Source: Mycolicibacter arupensis
Lineage (GTDB): Bacteria; Actinomycetota; Actinomycetes; Mycobacteriales; Mycobacteriaceae
DNA length: 62,868 nt
Assembly (NCBI RefSeq): GCF_002086515.1
Contig: NZ_MVHH01000023.1
Coordinates: forward strand, 1-62,868
Direction: 5' to 3'
Of the stretch, positions 47,267-56,470 are shown one piece after another. Made by a program: the position numbers and the translations under genes. How positions within the stretch are numbered: the stretch's first letter is position 1; every line of letters starts with the position of its first letter. The notes below the pieces were generated by a model. It was not told the DNA's origin, searched no databases, and saw only the letters and a list, made by a program, of their open reading frames with translations.

Positions 47267-48724
47267 GTGATAACCGGTGAATTGAAGAGCAAGATCGACC
47301 GCGTCTGGGACGCGTTCTGGTCCGGCGGGATCTCCAACCCGCTGGAGGTGATCGAACAGATCACCTACCTGCTGTTCATCCGCCGACTTGATGACCTCAA
47401 CACGCTGGCCGAGAACAGGGCTCGCCGCGGCGGCAGCGCCGAGGGCATCATCTTCGGCCCCGACCAGCAGCAGCTGCGCTGGTCGAGCCTCAAGGACACC
47501 GCGCCGGAGGTCATGCATCAAACCGTCGCTGAGGCGGTGTTCCCATTTCTGCGCACCCTGGGCGGCGACGGCTCGACGTATTCGGCGCACATGCGCGACG
47601 CGCGTTACACCATTCCCACGCCGGCTCTGCTGTCGCGGGTGGTGGATCTACTCGACGACATCCCGATGGCCGATCGCGACACCAACGGTGACCTGTACGA
47701 GTACCTGCTGTCCAAGATCGCCAGCGCCGGCGTCAACGGCCAATTCCGTACGCCGCGGCACATCATCGACTTGATGGTGGCCATGATGGCGCCAGGCCCC
47801 GCCGACGAGATCTGCGACCCGGCATGTGGCACCGCGGGCTTTCTGGTGGCAGCATCGGAATACATCCGCGAACAGCACCCGAGTGTGTTGACCAACGCCG
47901 AGCAACGCCGGCACTTTCACGCCAGCATGTTCCACGGCTACGACTTCGACGCCACCATGCTGCGCATCGGCTCGATGAACATGCTGCTGCACGGCATCGA
48001 ATCCCCCGACATTCGCTACCGAGACTCATTATCCGAAGGTGCCAGCGAAGACACCGAGGAATACACGCTGATCCTGGCTAACCCGCCGTTCGCCGGGTCG
48101 CTGGACTATGAGTCCACCTCCAAAGATTTGCAGCGGACGGTGAAGACCAAGAAGACCGAACTACTCTTCCTGGCACTATTTCTGAAACTGCTCAAGCCCG
48201 GCGGGCGGGCCGCGGTGATCGTTCCCGACGGAGTGCTGTTCGGCTCATCCAAGGCACACAAGGAGTTACGTCGGGTGCTGGTCGAAGATCAGAAACTCGA
48301 CGGTGTGGTGAAGCTGCCCTCGGGAGTCTTCAAGCCCTATGCCGGAGTGTCGACGGCGATCCTGCTGTTCACCAAGACCAATTCCGGCGGCACCGACCAC
48401 GTGTGGTTCTACGACGTACAAGCCGATGGATTCTCGCTGGACGACAAGCGTAATCCGGTGGAAGCCAACGACCTGCCGGATGTGTTGGAGCGGTGGGCTT
48501 TGCGCGACGGCTCCGAGCTTGAGCGGCCCCGCACCGAGCAGTCATTCTGTGTTCCGGTGGCCGACATCGTCGCCCAAGGCTATGACCTGTCACTGAACCG
48601 CTACAAGGAGATCGTGCACGACGAAGTCGAGCACCGGCCGCCGCTGGAGATCATCGCCGAGATCGAGGTACTGGAGGGCGAGATCGCCAAGGGGCTGGCC
48701 GAGTTGAAGGCAATGCTGTCGTGA
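47267..48724 (+). CDS. hsdM: Type I restriction-modification methyltransferase subunit HsdM
   Basis: 485 aa from GTG 47267 (MITGELKSKIDRVWDAFWSG); the frame runs back to 47162 but the extra residues are not family-like. HsdM N-terminal helical domain to about 140, then N6-adenine methyltransferase: SAM motif D184-PACGTAGF and catalytic N272-PPF. With HsdS it methylates the bipartite target; with HsdR it forms the nuclease. First gene of a five-gene locus that replaces cobC between NIF3 and ptkA. Stop overlaps hsdS by four bases. Confidence 0.96.
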   Translation: MITGELKSKIDRVWDAFWSGGISNPLEVIEQITYLLFIRRLDDLNTLAENRARRGGSAEGIIFGPDQQQLRWSSLKDTAPEVMHQTVAEAVFPFLRTLGGDGSTYSAHMRDARYTIPTPALLSRVVDLLDDIPMADRDTNGDLYEYLLSKIASAGVNGQFRTPRHIIDLMVAMMAPGPADEICDPACGTAGFLVAASEYIREQHPSVLTNAEQRRHFHASMFHGYDFDATMLRIGSMNMLLHGIESPDIRYRDSLSEGASEDTEEYTLILANPPFAGSLDYESTSKDLQRTVKTKKTELLFLALFLKLLKPGGRAAVIVPDGVLFGSSKAHKELRRVLVEDQKLDGVVKLPSGVFKPYAGVSTAILLFTKTNSGGTDHVWFYDVQADGFSLDDKRNPVEANDLPDVLERWALRDGSELERPRTEQSFCVPVADIVAQGYDLSLNRYKEIVHDEVEHRPPLEIIAEIEVLEGEIAKGLAELKAMLS

Positions 48725-49875
48725 AGATGGTGCCGTTGGGCGAGGTGACCACACCTGTCGGCACTTGGAACCCCGCACGCGACGCCGACTCCGAATTCAG
48801 ATACATCGACTTAAGCGCAGTCGATAACACCGCCAAGTGCATCACGGGCGCGACCGCCCTAGTCGCCCAGAATGCACCGAGTCGTGCCCGTCAACTTGTG
48901 ACAGCAGGCGACGTTCTTGTTTCGACGGTTCGCCCGAATCTGAACGCCGTGGCCGCAGTTACCGACTGCTTCAACGGAGCTACGGCATCGACAGGATTCA
49001 CCGTGTTAAGGCCGTCCGCCCAGCTGGATTCTCGCTACCTCTTTAACTGGGTACAGACCCAACGGTTCGTCTCAGATATGGTACGTAAAGCTACCGGAGC
49101 AAGTTATCCAGCTGTCTCCGACCGGGTCGTCAAAGACTCTGCAATTCCCCTACCACCCCTCGCCGAGCAACGTCGCATCGCCGCGATCCTCGACCACGCC
49201 GATGCGCTGCGCGCCAAGCGCCGCCAAGCGATCAGGCACCTCAAGGACCTGACCCAGTCAATCTTTCGCGATATGTTCGGCCGCGACCGATTCCCCACGG
49301 CACCACTCTCCGAAGTAGTTCAGCCTGGGACAATAGTTACGTATGGCATCGTTCAGGCGGGGCCCGAATACGAGGGAGGAATTCCTTACATTCGCACCGG
49401 AGATATTGATGATGGCGAGATCCAGATTGCCAAACTGCGCCATACAGATCCGGATATCGCAGCACGATTCGAGCGTTCAAAATTGTCCGCGGGCGACATC
49501 GTAATGAGTATTCGCGCCACCGTCGGGACGACTGCCTTGGTCTCGACTTCATTAGAAGGAGCCAACCTCACGCAAGGCACAGCCAGACTCAGTCCGAGCG
49601 ATATCGCAACTGGGCCGTACCTACTCAACTTTCTTCGTTCAGATTTGGCACAACGTTGGATTCAATCGCAGGTCAAGGGCGTCACGTTCCGCGAGATCAC
49701 CCTCGGCCGTCTACGTCAGCTTCCTGTCCCGCTGCCTCCCCTAGAAATACAAGAAGAGTTCGCCCGGCGGTCGGCGATTGCTAGCGCCAATCTTCAGACC
49801 GCGAACAAGGGCGAAAGGCTAGCTGACACCCTCTTCGCCTCCCTGCAATCCCGTGCCTTCCGCGGGGAGCTGTAA
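48721..49875 (+). CDS. hsdS: Type I restriction-modification specificity subunit HsdS
   Basis: 384 aa from GTG 48721. Two target-recognition domains: TRD1 about 1-140 and TRD2 about 195-345, each followed by a conserved helical spacer. The central one, 'PLAEQRRIAAILDHADALRA' plus 'IRHLKDLTQSIFRDMFG', and the C-terminal one 'LPPLEIQEEFARRSAI', set the length of the non-specific gap. The TRDs have lower GC and weaker GC3 bias than hsdM or hsdR, as expected for modules exchanged by recombination. Recognition sequence cannot be predicted from this alone. Confidence 0.95.
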   Translation: MKMVPLGEVTTPVGTWNPARDADSEFRYIDLSAVDNTAKCITGATALVAQNAPSRARQLVTAGDVLVSTVRPNLNAVAAVTDCFNGATASTGFTVLRPSAQLDSRYLFNWVQTQRFVSDMVRKATGASYPAVSDRVVKDSAIPLPPLAEQRRIAAILDHADALRAKRRQAIRHLKDLTQSIFRDMFGRDRFPTAPLSEVVQPGTIVTYGIVQAGPEYEGGIPYIRTGDIDDGEIQIAKLRHTDPDIAARFERSKLSAGDIVMSIRATVGTTALVSTSLEGANLTQGTARLSPSDIATGPYLLNFLRSDLAQRWIQSQVKGVTFREITLGRLRQLPVPLPPLEIQEEFARRSAIASANLQTANKGERLADTLFASLQSRAFRGEL

Positions 49876-51102
49876 ATGCCCTTCGCCGTCATCGATTTCG
49901 AGACCACCGGCTTGGTACCTGAGCGCACCGACCGCGTCGTCGAGGTGGGCATCGTGCTGGCCGACGATGCCTGGCGGATCGAAGATGAGTGGACCACGCT
50001 GGTCAACCCGCGCCGCGATCTCGGCCCGGTACACATTCACGGGATCAACGCGTGTGATCTGCTGGATGCCCCAGAGTTCGCTGACATCAGCGGCCACATC
50101 CTGGACCTGCTGCGCGGTCGAACCGTGGTCGCGCACAACGCCAGTTTCGACATGCGTTTCCTGCACGCCGAACTGCTGCGCGCCGACTACGCCATTCCCG
50201 ATCGCCCGGCCGCACTGTGCTCTATGAAGTGGGCGGGTCGCGCCATCGGCACCGCCAAGCTCGCGCACTGTTGTGAAGCGTTCGACATCCCGCTCGCCGA
50301 CGCGCACGCTGCACTGTGTGACGCACGTGCCACCGCACAGTTGATGCCGCACCTGATGACCATGTGCGGCAATACCTCTGAATGGTTCGAAGACCTACAA
50401 CGGTGCGCCACATATGGGTGGCCTACGGCGCTGCGACCGGTGTCGCAGGTCGCACCGGCACTGCGTGGCCAGGCCACCTCTGACCCCCACGAATGGCTGC
50501 GCGCAGTTCTCCAAGCGACATGGATTCCCGGGAATCCGGAGGGCGAAGCCGGCTACCTGCTGGTGCTCGAGAACGCGCTGCTGGACCGATCGATCTCGCG
50601 CAGCGAAGGCCGGCAGTTGCTCGACGCCGCGAAAACCGCTGGACTGCGCTCCGAGACGGTGGACCGCCTGCACCAGCAGTACCTGCGCTCGGTAGCCATC
50701 GAAGCCCTGCACGACGGCGTCGTCACCGAAGCCGAACATCGCGACCTGGAGCTGGTGGCCGCCGCCCTGGGCTTCGAGTCAAAGGACGTCGACCACGCTC
50801 TGCAGTGGGTCGCAGCCCAGGCCAGCGAACTACGGCAGTCGAATGCGTTCACCCTGCATCCCGGTGATCGCGTGGTGTTCACCGGGGACATGGCACGCAG
50901 TCGCGAGCAGTGGATCGTCACCATCGTCGCTGCGGGCCTCACCACCGGCGGAGTCACCAAGTCGACCCGGTTGGTGGTGGCTGCCGACGCCGACTCGCTC
51001 AGCCGCAAGGCGGTCCAGGCCCGCCAGTACGGCATTCCTGTGGTCAGTGAGGTGGCATTTGAACGGATGTATGACGACTATCTGCGGTCGGTGAACCGCT
51101 GA
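49876..51102 (+). CDS. DEDDh exonuclease with TerB-like middle and C-terminal BRCT domain
   Basis: 408 aa, its ATG directly abutting the hsdS TAA. Residues 1-165 are a DnaQ/epsilon-type 3'-5' exonuclease with all four acids and the His: D7 and E9 (VIDFETTG), D92 (HNASFDMRF), H144 and D149 (DAHAALCDAR). Residues about 235-300 are acidic helices resembling a TerB-like domain ('ALHDGVVTEAEHRDLELVAA'). Residues about 318-405 form a BRCT domain, 'HPGDRVVFTGDMARSREQW', then 'STRLVVAADADSLSRKAVQA'. Presumably processes DNA ends in the locus; the placement inside an hsd operon suggests a defence or end-processing role. Confidence 0.9.
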   Translation: MPFAVIDFETTGLVPERTDRVVEVGIVLADDAWRIEDEWTTLVNPRRDLGPVHIHGINACDLLDAPEFADISGHILDLLRGRTVVAHNASFDMRFLHAELLRADYAIPDRPAALCSMKWAGRAIGTAKLAHCCEAFDIPLADAHAALCDARATAQLMPHLMTMCGNTSEWFEDLQRCATYGWPTALRPVSQVAPALRGQATSDPHEWLRAVLQATWIPGNPEGEAGYLLVLENALLDRSISRSEGRQLLDAAKTAGLRSETVDRLHQQYLRSVAIEALHDGVVTEAEHRDLELVAAALGFESKDVDHALQWVAAQASELRQSNAFTLHPGDRVVFTGDMARSREQWIVTIVAAGLTTGGVTKSTRLVVAADADSLSRKAVQARQYGIPVVSEVAFERMYDDYLRSVNR

Positions 51103-51188
51103 CTTCAACGACGCAGGTAACCGCACTCAGGCGTGACCCGGTCGGCGATCAACTCCCGATCGCCGAACGACAGGCGGGCGGTACGAAA

Positions 51189-51229
51189 AGTTGATAAGTT
51201 CAATTCGATCTCTGATTGAGTGATCAACT
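51189..51229. promoter_or_regulatory. Inverted repeat AGTTGAT...ATCAACT before the Fic gene
   Basis: Perfect 7-bp arms separated by 27 bp, ending 10 bp before the Fic ATG and its AGGAGG. The interval is A/T-rich (TAAGTTCAATTCGATC). A fresh promoter for fic-hsdR, with a regulator site, is likely in the 137-bp gap after the exonuclease gene. Confidence 0.45.
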
Positions 51230-51239
51230 AGGAGGCGGC

Positions 51240-52265
51240 ATGGCACGGGGCCGCCCGACACGTGCAACGGTCTACGCACGACTCGACGCAGCCATCCAAG
51301 AACTCGAAGAGCGCCTCGGTGGACTGCCCTCTCCGAAGGAATCCGAGTTCGTCTGGTCCGACATCTGGCACCTGGAAGCCCACCACTCCACTGCTCTCGA
51401 AGGCAACACGTTGGCCCTGCGGGAAGTCGAGGCACTGTTGGAGCGGGGCCGCGCGGTGGGCTCCAAACCTCTCAAGGAGTACATGGAAGTTCAGGGCTAC
51501 GGGGTGGCCGCCCGATGGGTCTATTCACGTGCCCTAAGCGCAGACGAACGTCATGACGGCACCCTCATCTCCATCAGCGAGGTCAGCGAGATCCACCGCC
51601 TGGCGATGACACCGGTATGGGACATCGCACCGCATCCCGACGCCACTGAGCGTGAAGCTCCGGGCATGTTCCGTGAACACGAGATCGCCGCATTCGCCGG
51701 CGGCATGAAGCCGCCGTCTTGGCCGCTGGTACCCGCGCGGCTCCGCGACTGGATCGACCTCGTCGCATCACGCAGAGACGACCTCGGCCGGACCAGTTCG
51801 GCGGCCGTTCCTGTTCCTGAGCTCTTGGCCGAGATCCACAACGAGTTCGAATGCATCCACCCCTTCATCGACGGTAATGGCCGTACAGGTCGCCTCGCCC
51901 TCAACTTGATCCTGGTTCGACTCGGCTACCCGCCGGTCATCGTCCTCAAGACACAACGCTCCAATTACCTTGCCGCCATGCAGAAAGGCGATGAGGGTGA
52001 CCACGGACCGTTGGGCGAGATACTGGCCCGAGCGATGTACGACAACCTCAATCGCTTCATCGTGCCCAGCCTGGCCGGCCCCGCTCGACTGGTACCGCTG
52101 GCGTCGCTGGCCGATGAACAATTCAGCGTCGCCGCGCTGCGACAGGCCGCCGTGCGCGGGCGACTCGACGCTGCACAGGGATCTGACGGAGTTTGGCGAA
52201 GCACCCGCCGCGCTGTAGAGGCGTACGCATCAATCAAGGGCCAACACCAGAGGGGCACCCGTTGA
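51240..52265 (+). CDS. Fic-family protein with N-terminal inhibitory motif
   Basis: 341 aa from ATG 51240 (AGGAGG just upstream). The complete Fic motif HPFIDGNGRTGR is at 207-218, so AMP-transfer (or related NMP transfer) to target proteins is expected. The inhibitory helix motif S-x-x-x-E-G-N is at 50-56 (STALEGN, E54), giving an intramolecularly restrained class II Fic. The flap 'IAPHPDATEREAPGMFRE' precedes the core. The C-terminal 60 residues look like a winged-helix ('LADEQFSVAALRQAAVRGRL'). Stop overlaps the hsdR TTG start (TTGA). Confidence 0.93.
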   Translation: MARGRPTRATVYARLDAAIQELEERLGGLPSPKESEFVWSDIWHLEAHHSTALEGNTLALREVEALLERGRAVGSKPLKEYMEVQGYGVAARWVYSRALSADERHDGTLISISEVSEIHRLAMTPVWDIAPHPDATEREAPGMFREHEIAAFAGGMKPPSWPLVPARLRDWIDLVASRRDDLGRTSSAAVPVPELLAEIHNEFECIHPFIDGNGRTGRLALNLILVRLGYPPVIVLKTQRSNYLAAMQKGDEGDHGPLGEILARAMYDNLNRFIVPSLAGPARLVPLASLADEQFSVAALRQAAVRGRLDAAQGSDGVWRSTRRAVEAYASIKGQHQRGTR

Positions 52266-55200
52266 GTAACTTCGCCTTCATACAGGCTGTCGGCTGGACG
52301 GAATTGCACGCCGACTGCGCCCGCGCCGAAAGCTACGCCACCACCGACCCCCGCTCGGCCTGCTTCTACAGCCGCCGCGCCGTGGAGCAACTGGTCAATC
52401 ACCTCTATGACGTGCTGGGACTGCCGATCCCCTACCGAGACGACCTATCGGCACGCATCAATGACGCTGCCTTTCGCGCCAAGGCGGGCATGGGTATCGC
52501 CCAGAAACTCAACCTGATTCGCAAACTGGGCAATACCGCAGTCCACGAACCGCGCCCCATCCCCCCACGGGCGGCGTTGGATGCGCTGCGCGAACTGCAT
52601 CATGTGATGGTCTGGGCGGTCTTCCACTATTCGACGCACCCGCAGGCGGCCCCGCTCAAGATCGCGTTCGATCCGGCACGTGCCGCCAAGGCCGCACCGC
52701 TGAGCCGCGCGGAAGTCGCCAAGCTCGCCGAGCGGTTCCGAGCCCAAGACGAGGCGCACGCCAGAGCCCTGCAAGAGAAGGACGAGCTCGCCGCCGCCAA
52801 GGACGCCGAACTTGCCCGGCTGCGTCAGGAACTCAGGGAAGTCCAGGCCGCCAAGCAGCAAGTCGATGACCGCGATTACTCCGAAGCGCAAACCCGCGAC
52901 CGGTTCATCGACGTGCTGCTGGCCGAGGCCGGGTGGCCGCTGGCCGAAGCGCGCGACCGCGAATACCCGGTCACCGGCATGCCGAATAACGATGGCATCG
53001 GCTACATCGACTACGTCTTGTGGGGCGCCGACGGGCTGCCACTGGCGGTAGTCGAAGCCAAGCGCACCACCACAAGCCCGGAGATCGGCCGGCAGCAGGC
53101 CAAGCTGTACGCCGACTGCCTGGAACAGATGACCGGTCGCCGGCCGGTCATCTTCTACACCAACGGATACGAGCATTGGTTGTGGGACGACGCCGGCGGC
53201 TACCCGCCCCGTGAAGTCCAGGGCTTCTTCACGCGCGATGAGTTGGAACTGTTGGTACACCGCCGTCACACGCGGAAACCCCTACACGAGGCTCCGATCA
53301 ACAGCGCGATCGTCGAGCGGCATTACCAGCATCGCGCCATTCGGGCCATCGATGACGCGTTCACCACCAAACAGCGCGAAGCCTTGCTGGTGATGGCGAC
53401 CGGCTCCGGCAAGACGCGAACCGTGATCGCGCTGGTCGATCAATTGATGAAAGCCGGCTGGGTCAAACGGGTGCTGTTCCTGGCGGATCGAACCGCGCTG
53501 GTTAATCAAGCCGTCAATGCCTTCAAGACCCACCTGCCGACGGTCACCACCGTCAATCTGGTTACTGAGAAGATCGCCGACGGCCGGGTCTACGCCTCGA
53601 CGTATCCGACGATGATGAACCTGATCAACGACACCGATTCGGGGTTGAGGACCTTCGGTCCGGGATACTTCGACCTTGTCGTCATCGACGAGGCGCACCG
53701 CTCGGTGTACCAGAAGTACCGGGCGATCTTCGACTGGTTCGACTCACTGCTTGTAGGCCTCACCGCTACCCCGAAAGATGAGGTCGACCACAACACCTAC
53801 CGGCTCTTCCACCTCGAAGACGGCGTGCCAACCGATGCCTACAGCCTCGATGAGGCTGTCGCCGAAGGCTTTCTCGTTCCACCGGTCGGGGTGTCTGTCG
53901 GCACCAAGTTCCTGGAGCGGGGCATCCGCTACGACGAGCTCAGCGAGGCCGAACGCGACGAGTGGGATGCCCTGGACTGGGGCGAGGACGAAGACCCACC
54001 CGACGGGGTTTCCGCAGAGGAGCTTAACCGGTTCCTGTTCAACGAGGACACCGTCGACAAGGTGCTGGCCACCCTGATGGACAAGGGCCACAAGGTCGCC
54101 GGCGGCGACAGGCTGGGCAAGACCATCATCTTCGCCAAGAGTCAGAAACACGCCGAGTTCATTGCGCGTCGCTTTGATGATCAATACCCAGAACACGCCG
54201 GACATTTTGCGCGCGTGATCACTCATTCGACGACCTACGCCCAGAGCCTGATCGATGACTTCTCGGTCGCCGAGAAGGCACCACACATCGCGATCTCGGT
54301 GGACATGCTCGACACCGGCATCGATGTGCCCGAGGTTGTGAACCTGGTGTTCTTCAAGCGGGTCCGTTCCAAGAGCAAGTTCTGGCAGATGATCGGCCGT
54401 GGCACCCGGCTGCGCAAAGACCTCTACGGGCCGGACCGGCACAAGGACAACTTCTACGTCTTCGACTTCTGCGGCAACCTCGAATTCTTCAACCAGGATC
54501 TGCCCGGTTCGGAAGGTTCAGCCCAGAAGTCTTTGCAGCAAAGTCTTTTTGAGACTCGACTGGGTCTGATCACCGCACTCGATGCCGTCAGTCCGGCTGG
54601 CGAGCCCGAGCCTGCCGAAGGAGCCGGCGATCAGACCGAACGCGGCCTGCGGGTCGACACCGCGTGGCTGCTCCATCGCGTCGTGGTCGGTATGAATCTG
54701 GAGAACTTCCTGGTCCGGCCGCACCGCAGATGGGTGGAGCAGTATGGGCAGTGGCCGGCGTGGGCCGAGTTGAACACCCAGGCCGCCGGAGATATCGCCG
54801 AACACCTCGCAGGGCTGCCCTCGACCATCAAAGACGACGACGAGGCCGCCAAACGTTTCGACCTGCTGGTATTGCGCCGCCAGCTCGCTCAACTGGAGGC
54901 CGACGCTGTTGGCGCCGAGCGTCTACGCGAGCAGATTCAAACCATCGCCGCCGGACTGCTCGCCAAGACCACCATCCCAGCGGTGGCCGTCCAGCAAGAG
55001 TTGCTCGACGACGTGGCCGGCGACTCGTGGTGGATCGACGTCACCCTGCCGATGCTCGAACACGCCCGACGCCGACTCCGCAGCCTGATCACTTTCCTCG
55101 ACAAGACCGTGCAGAACACCGTCTACACCGACTTCGAAGACGAACTCGGCGAAGCCACCCTGATCGATCTGCCCAATATCACGCCGGGCACCAACCCGGA

Positions 55201-55678
55201 GCGATTCAAGGCCAAGGCCGCTGCCTACCTGCGGGCGCACCAAGACCACGTGGCCCTACAGCGACTGCGCCGCAACAAGCCGCTCACCACCGGCGATCTA
55301 CAGGCGTTGGAACAGATGCTGATCGACAGCGGCGCCGGAGACCCCGCAGACATCGCCCTGGCCAGGGAGCATGCGCACGGTCTCGGGCTGTTCATCCGCT
55401 CGCTGGTGGGCCTGGACCGAACTGCAGCGGTCGAAGCCTTCGGAGAGTATCTCGACGGCACGGCGTTCACCGTCGACCAGGTCCGTTTCGTCACCCTGAT
55501 CGTTGATGAGCTCACCCATAACGGGCTGATGGACCCGGCGCGCCTCTACGAGTCTCCGTTCACCGACCGCGCCCCCACCGGGCCGGAAGCCGTCTTCGAC
55601 GAAGCCCACGTGGACGGCATCGTCGCCATCCTGCGCACCATAAAAGCCAACGCCGAGCCAAGCGACGTCGTGGCTTAG
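52262..55678 (+). CDS. hsdR: Type I restriction-modification endonuclease/translocase subunit HsdR
   Basis: 1138 aa from TTG 52262, chosen for the 4-bp overlap with the Fic stop and the AGAGGGG site; ATG 52193 lies well inside fic. N-terminal DUF4145-type helical domain (about 1-125), a coiled-coil segment (150-205), then a PD-(D/E)xK nuclease: D250, E265-A-K267. The superfamily 2 translocase has Walker A GSGKT (K384), DEAH at 476-479, and motif VI 'MIGRGTRLRKDL'. The C-terminal helical domain contacts HsdM/HsdS. Intact, so the system should be restriction-competent. Confidence 0.95.
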   Translation: MSNFAFIQAVGWTELHADCARAESYATTDPRSACFYSRRAVEQLVNHLYDVLGLPIPYRDDLSARINDAAFRAKAGMGIAQKLNLIRKLGNTAVHEPRPIPPRAALDALRELHHVMVWAVFHYSTHPQAAPLKIAFDPARAAKAAPLSRAEVAKLAERFRAQDEAHARALQEKDELAAAKDAELARLRQELREVQAAKQQVDDRDYSEAQTRDRFIDVLLAEAGWPLAEARDREYPVTGMPNNDGIGYIDYVLWGADGLPLAVVEAKRTTTSPEIGRQQAKLYADCLEQMTGRRPVIFYTNGYEHWLWDDAGGYPPREVQGFFTRDELELLVHRRHTRKPLHEAPINSAIVERHYQHRAIRAIDDAFTTKQREALLVMATGSGKTRTVIALVDQLMKAGWVKRVLFLADRTALVNQAVNAFKTHLPTVTTVNLVTEKIADGRVYASTYPTMMNLINDTDSGLRTFGPGYFDLVVIDEAHRSVYQKYRAIFDWFDSLLVGLTATPKDEVDHNTYRLFHLEDGVPTDAYSLDEAVAEGFLVPPVGVSVGTKFLERGIRYDELSEAERDEWDALDWGEDEDPPDGVSAEELNRFLFNEDTVDKVLATLMDKGHKVAGGDRLGKTIIFAKSQKHAEFIARRFDDQYPEHAGHFARVITHSTTYAQSLIDDFSVAEKAPHIAISVDMLDTGIDVPEVVNLVFFKRVRSKSKFWQMIGRGTRLRKDLYGPDRHKDNFYVFDFCGNLEFFNQDLPGSEGSAQKSLQQSLFETRLGLITALDAVSPAGEPEPAEGAGDQTERGLRVDTAWLLHRVVVGMNLENFLVRPHRRWVEQYGQWPAWAELNTQAAGDIAEHLAGLPSTIKDDDEAAKRFDLLVLRRQLAQLEADAVGAERLREQIQTIAAGLLAKTTIPAVAVQQELLDDVAGDSWWIDVTLPMLEHARRRLRSLITFLDKTVQNTVYTDFEDELGEATLIDLPNITPGTNPERFKAKAAAYLRAHQDHVALQRLRRNKPLTTGDLQALEQMLIDSGAGDPADIALAREHAHGLGLFIRSLVGLDRTAAVEAFGEYLDGTAFTVDQVRFVTLIVDELTHNGLMDPARLYESPFTDRAPTGPEAVFDEAHVDGIVAILRTIKANAEPSDVVA

Positions 55679-55786
55679 GGTGCGTTGTCGCGCAGAGGCG
55701 GGCATTTCACCGCATGGTCCAGATCCCGTGGCCCGGCCGTCAGGCAGCGATTCAAACGCCAAAACCCGATCAGCCACAATAGAAGC

Positions 55787-56470
55787 GTGACGCGTACGAA
55801 CACCGCCGCCGCCGAATTGGTGATCTTCGACCTGGACGGCACCCTGACCGATTCCGCGGACGGGATTGTCGCCAGCTTCCGGCACGCGCTGGATCACATC
55901 GGTGCGCCGATTCCCGAGGGTGATCTGGCTGCACAGCTCGTCGGACCGCCGATGCATCACACGCTGGCAGCGATGGGCCTCGGCGAGCAGACCGATGCCG
56001 CGGTGGCCGCCTACCGAGCCGACTACACCAGCCGCGGGTGGCAGATGAACACGCCGTTCGACGGCGTCGCCGCACTACTGAGCGACCTGCACGCCGCCGG
56101 AGTTCGGCTGGCCGTGGCCACCTCCAAAGTCGAGCCGACGGCGCGCAAGATCCTCGCGCACTTCGGGCTCGACGGATTCTTCGAGGTGGTCGCCGGGGCC
56201 AGTGTCGACGGCGTTCGATCCGCCAAGTCCGACGTGGTCGCTCACGCACTGGGGCAGCTGGCACCGCTGCCGGCACGGGTGCTCATGGTGGGCGATCGCC
56301 GTCACGACGTGGACGGTGCCGCCGCCCACGGCATCGACACCGTGCTGGTCGGTTGGGGCTACGGCCAGGCCGACTATGACGACGCCACCGACGCCGGTGC
56401 TGACGCCCCCGGCGGTCCCCTCGCCCGGGTACAGACCATTGCCGAACTCCGGGAGGTGCTCGGTGTCTGA
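55787..56470 (+). CDS. ptkA: HAD-family phosphatase-like protein, PtkA homologue
   Basis: 227 aa from GTG 55787. HAD motifs: nucleophile D15 with D17 (IFDLDGTLTDS), motif II VATSKVEPTARK, and motif IV MVGDRRHDVDGAAAHG. In M. tuberculosis the gene directly before ptpA is PtkA, a protein tyrosine kinase of HAD fold that phosphorylates PtpA; this homologue keeps the position but lacks the extra N-terminal disordered region of the 291-aa M. tuberculosis protein. Whether it is a kinase or a phosphoglycolate-type phosphatase cannot be decided here. Its 3' end overlaps ptpA by 8 bp. Confidence 0.85.
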   Translation: MTRTNTAAAELVIFDLDGTLTDSADGIVASFRHALDHIGAPIPEGDLAAQLVGPPMHHTLAAMGLGEQTDAAVAAYRADYTSRGWQMNTPFDGVAALLSDLHAAGVRLAVATSKVEPTARKILAHFGLDGFFEVVAGASVDGVRSAKSDVVAHALGQLAPLPARVLMVGDRRHDVDGAAAHGIDTVLVGWGYGQADYDDATDAGADAPGGPLARVQTIAELREVLGV

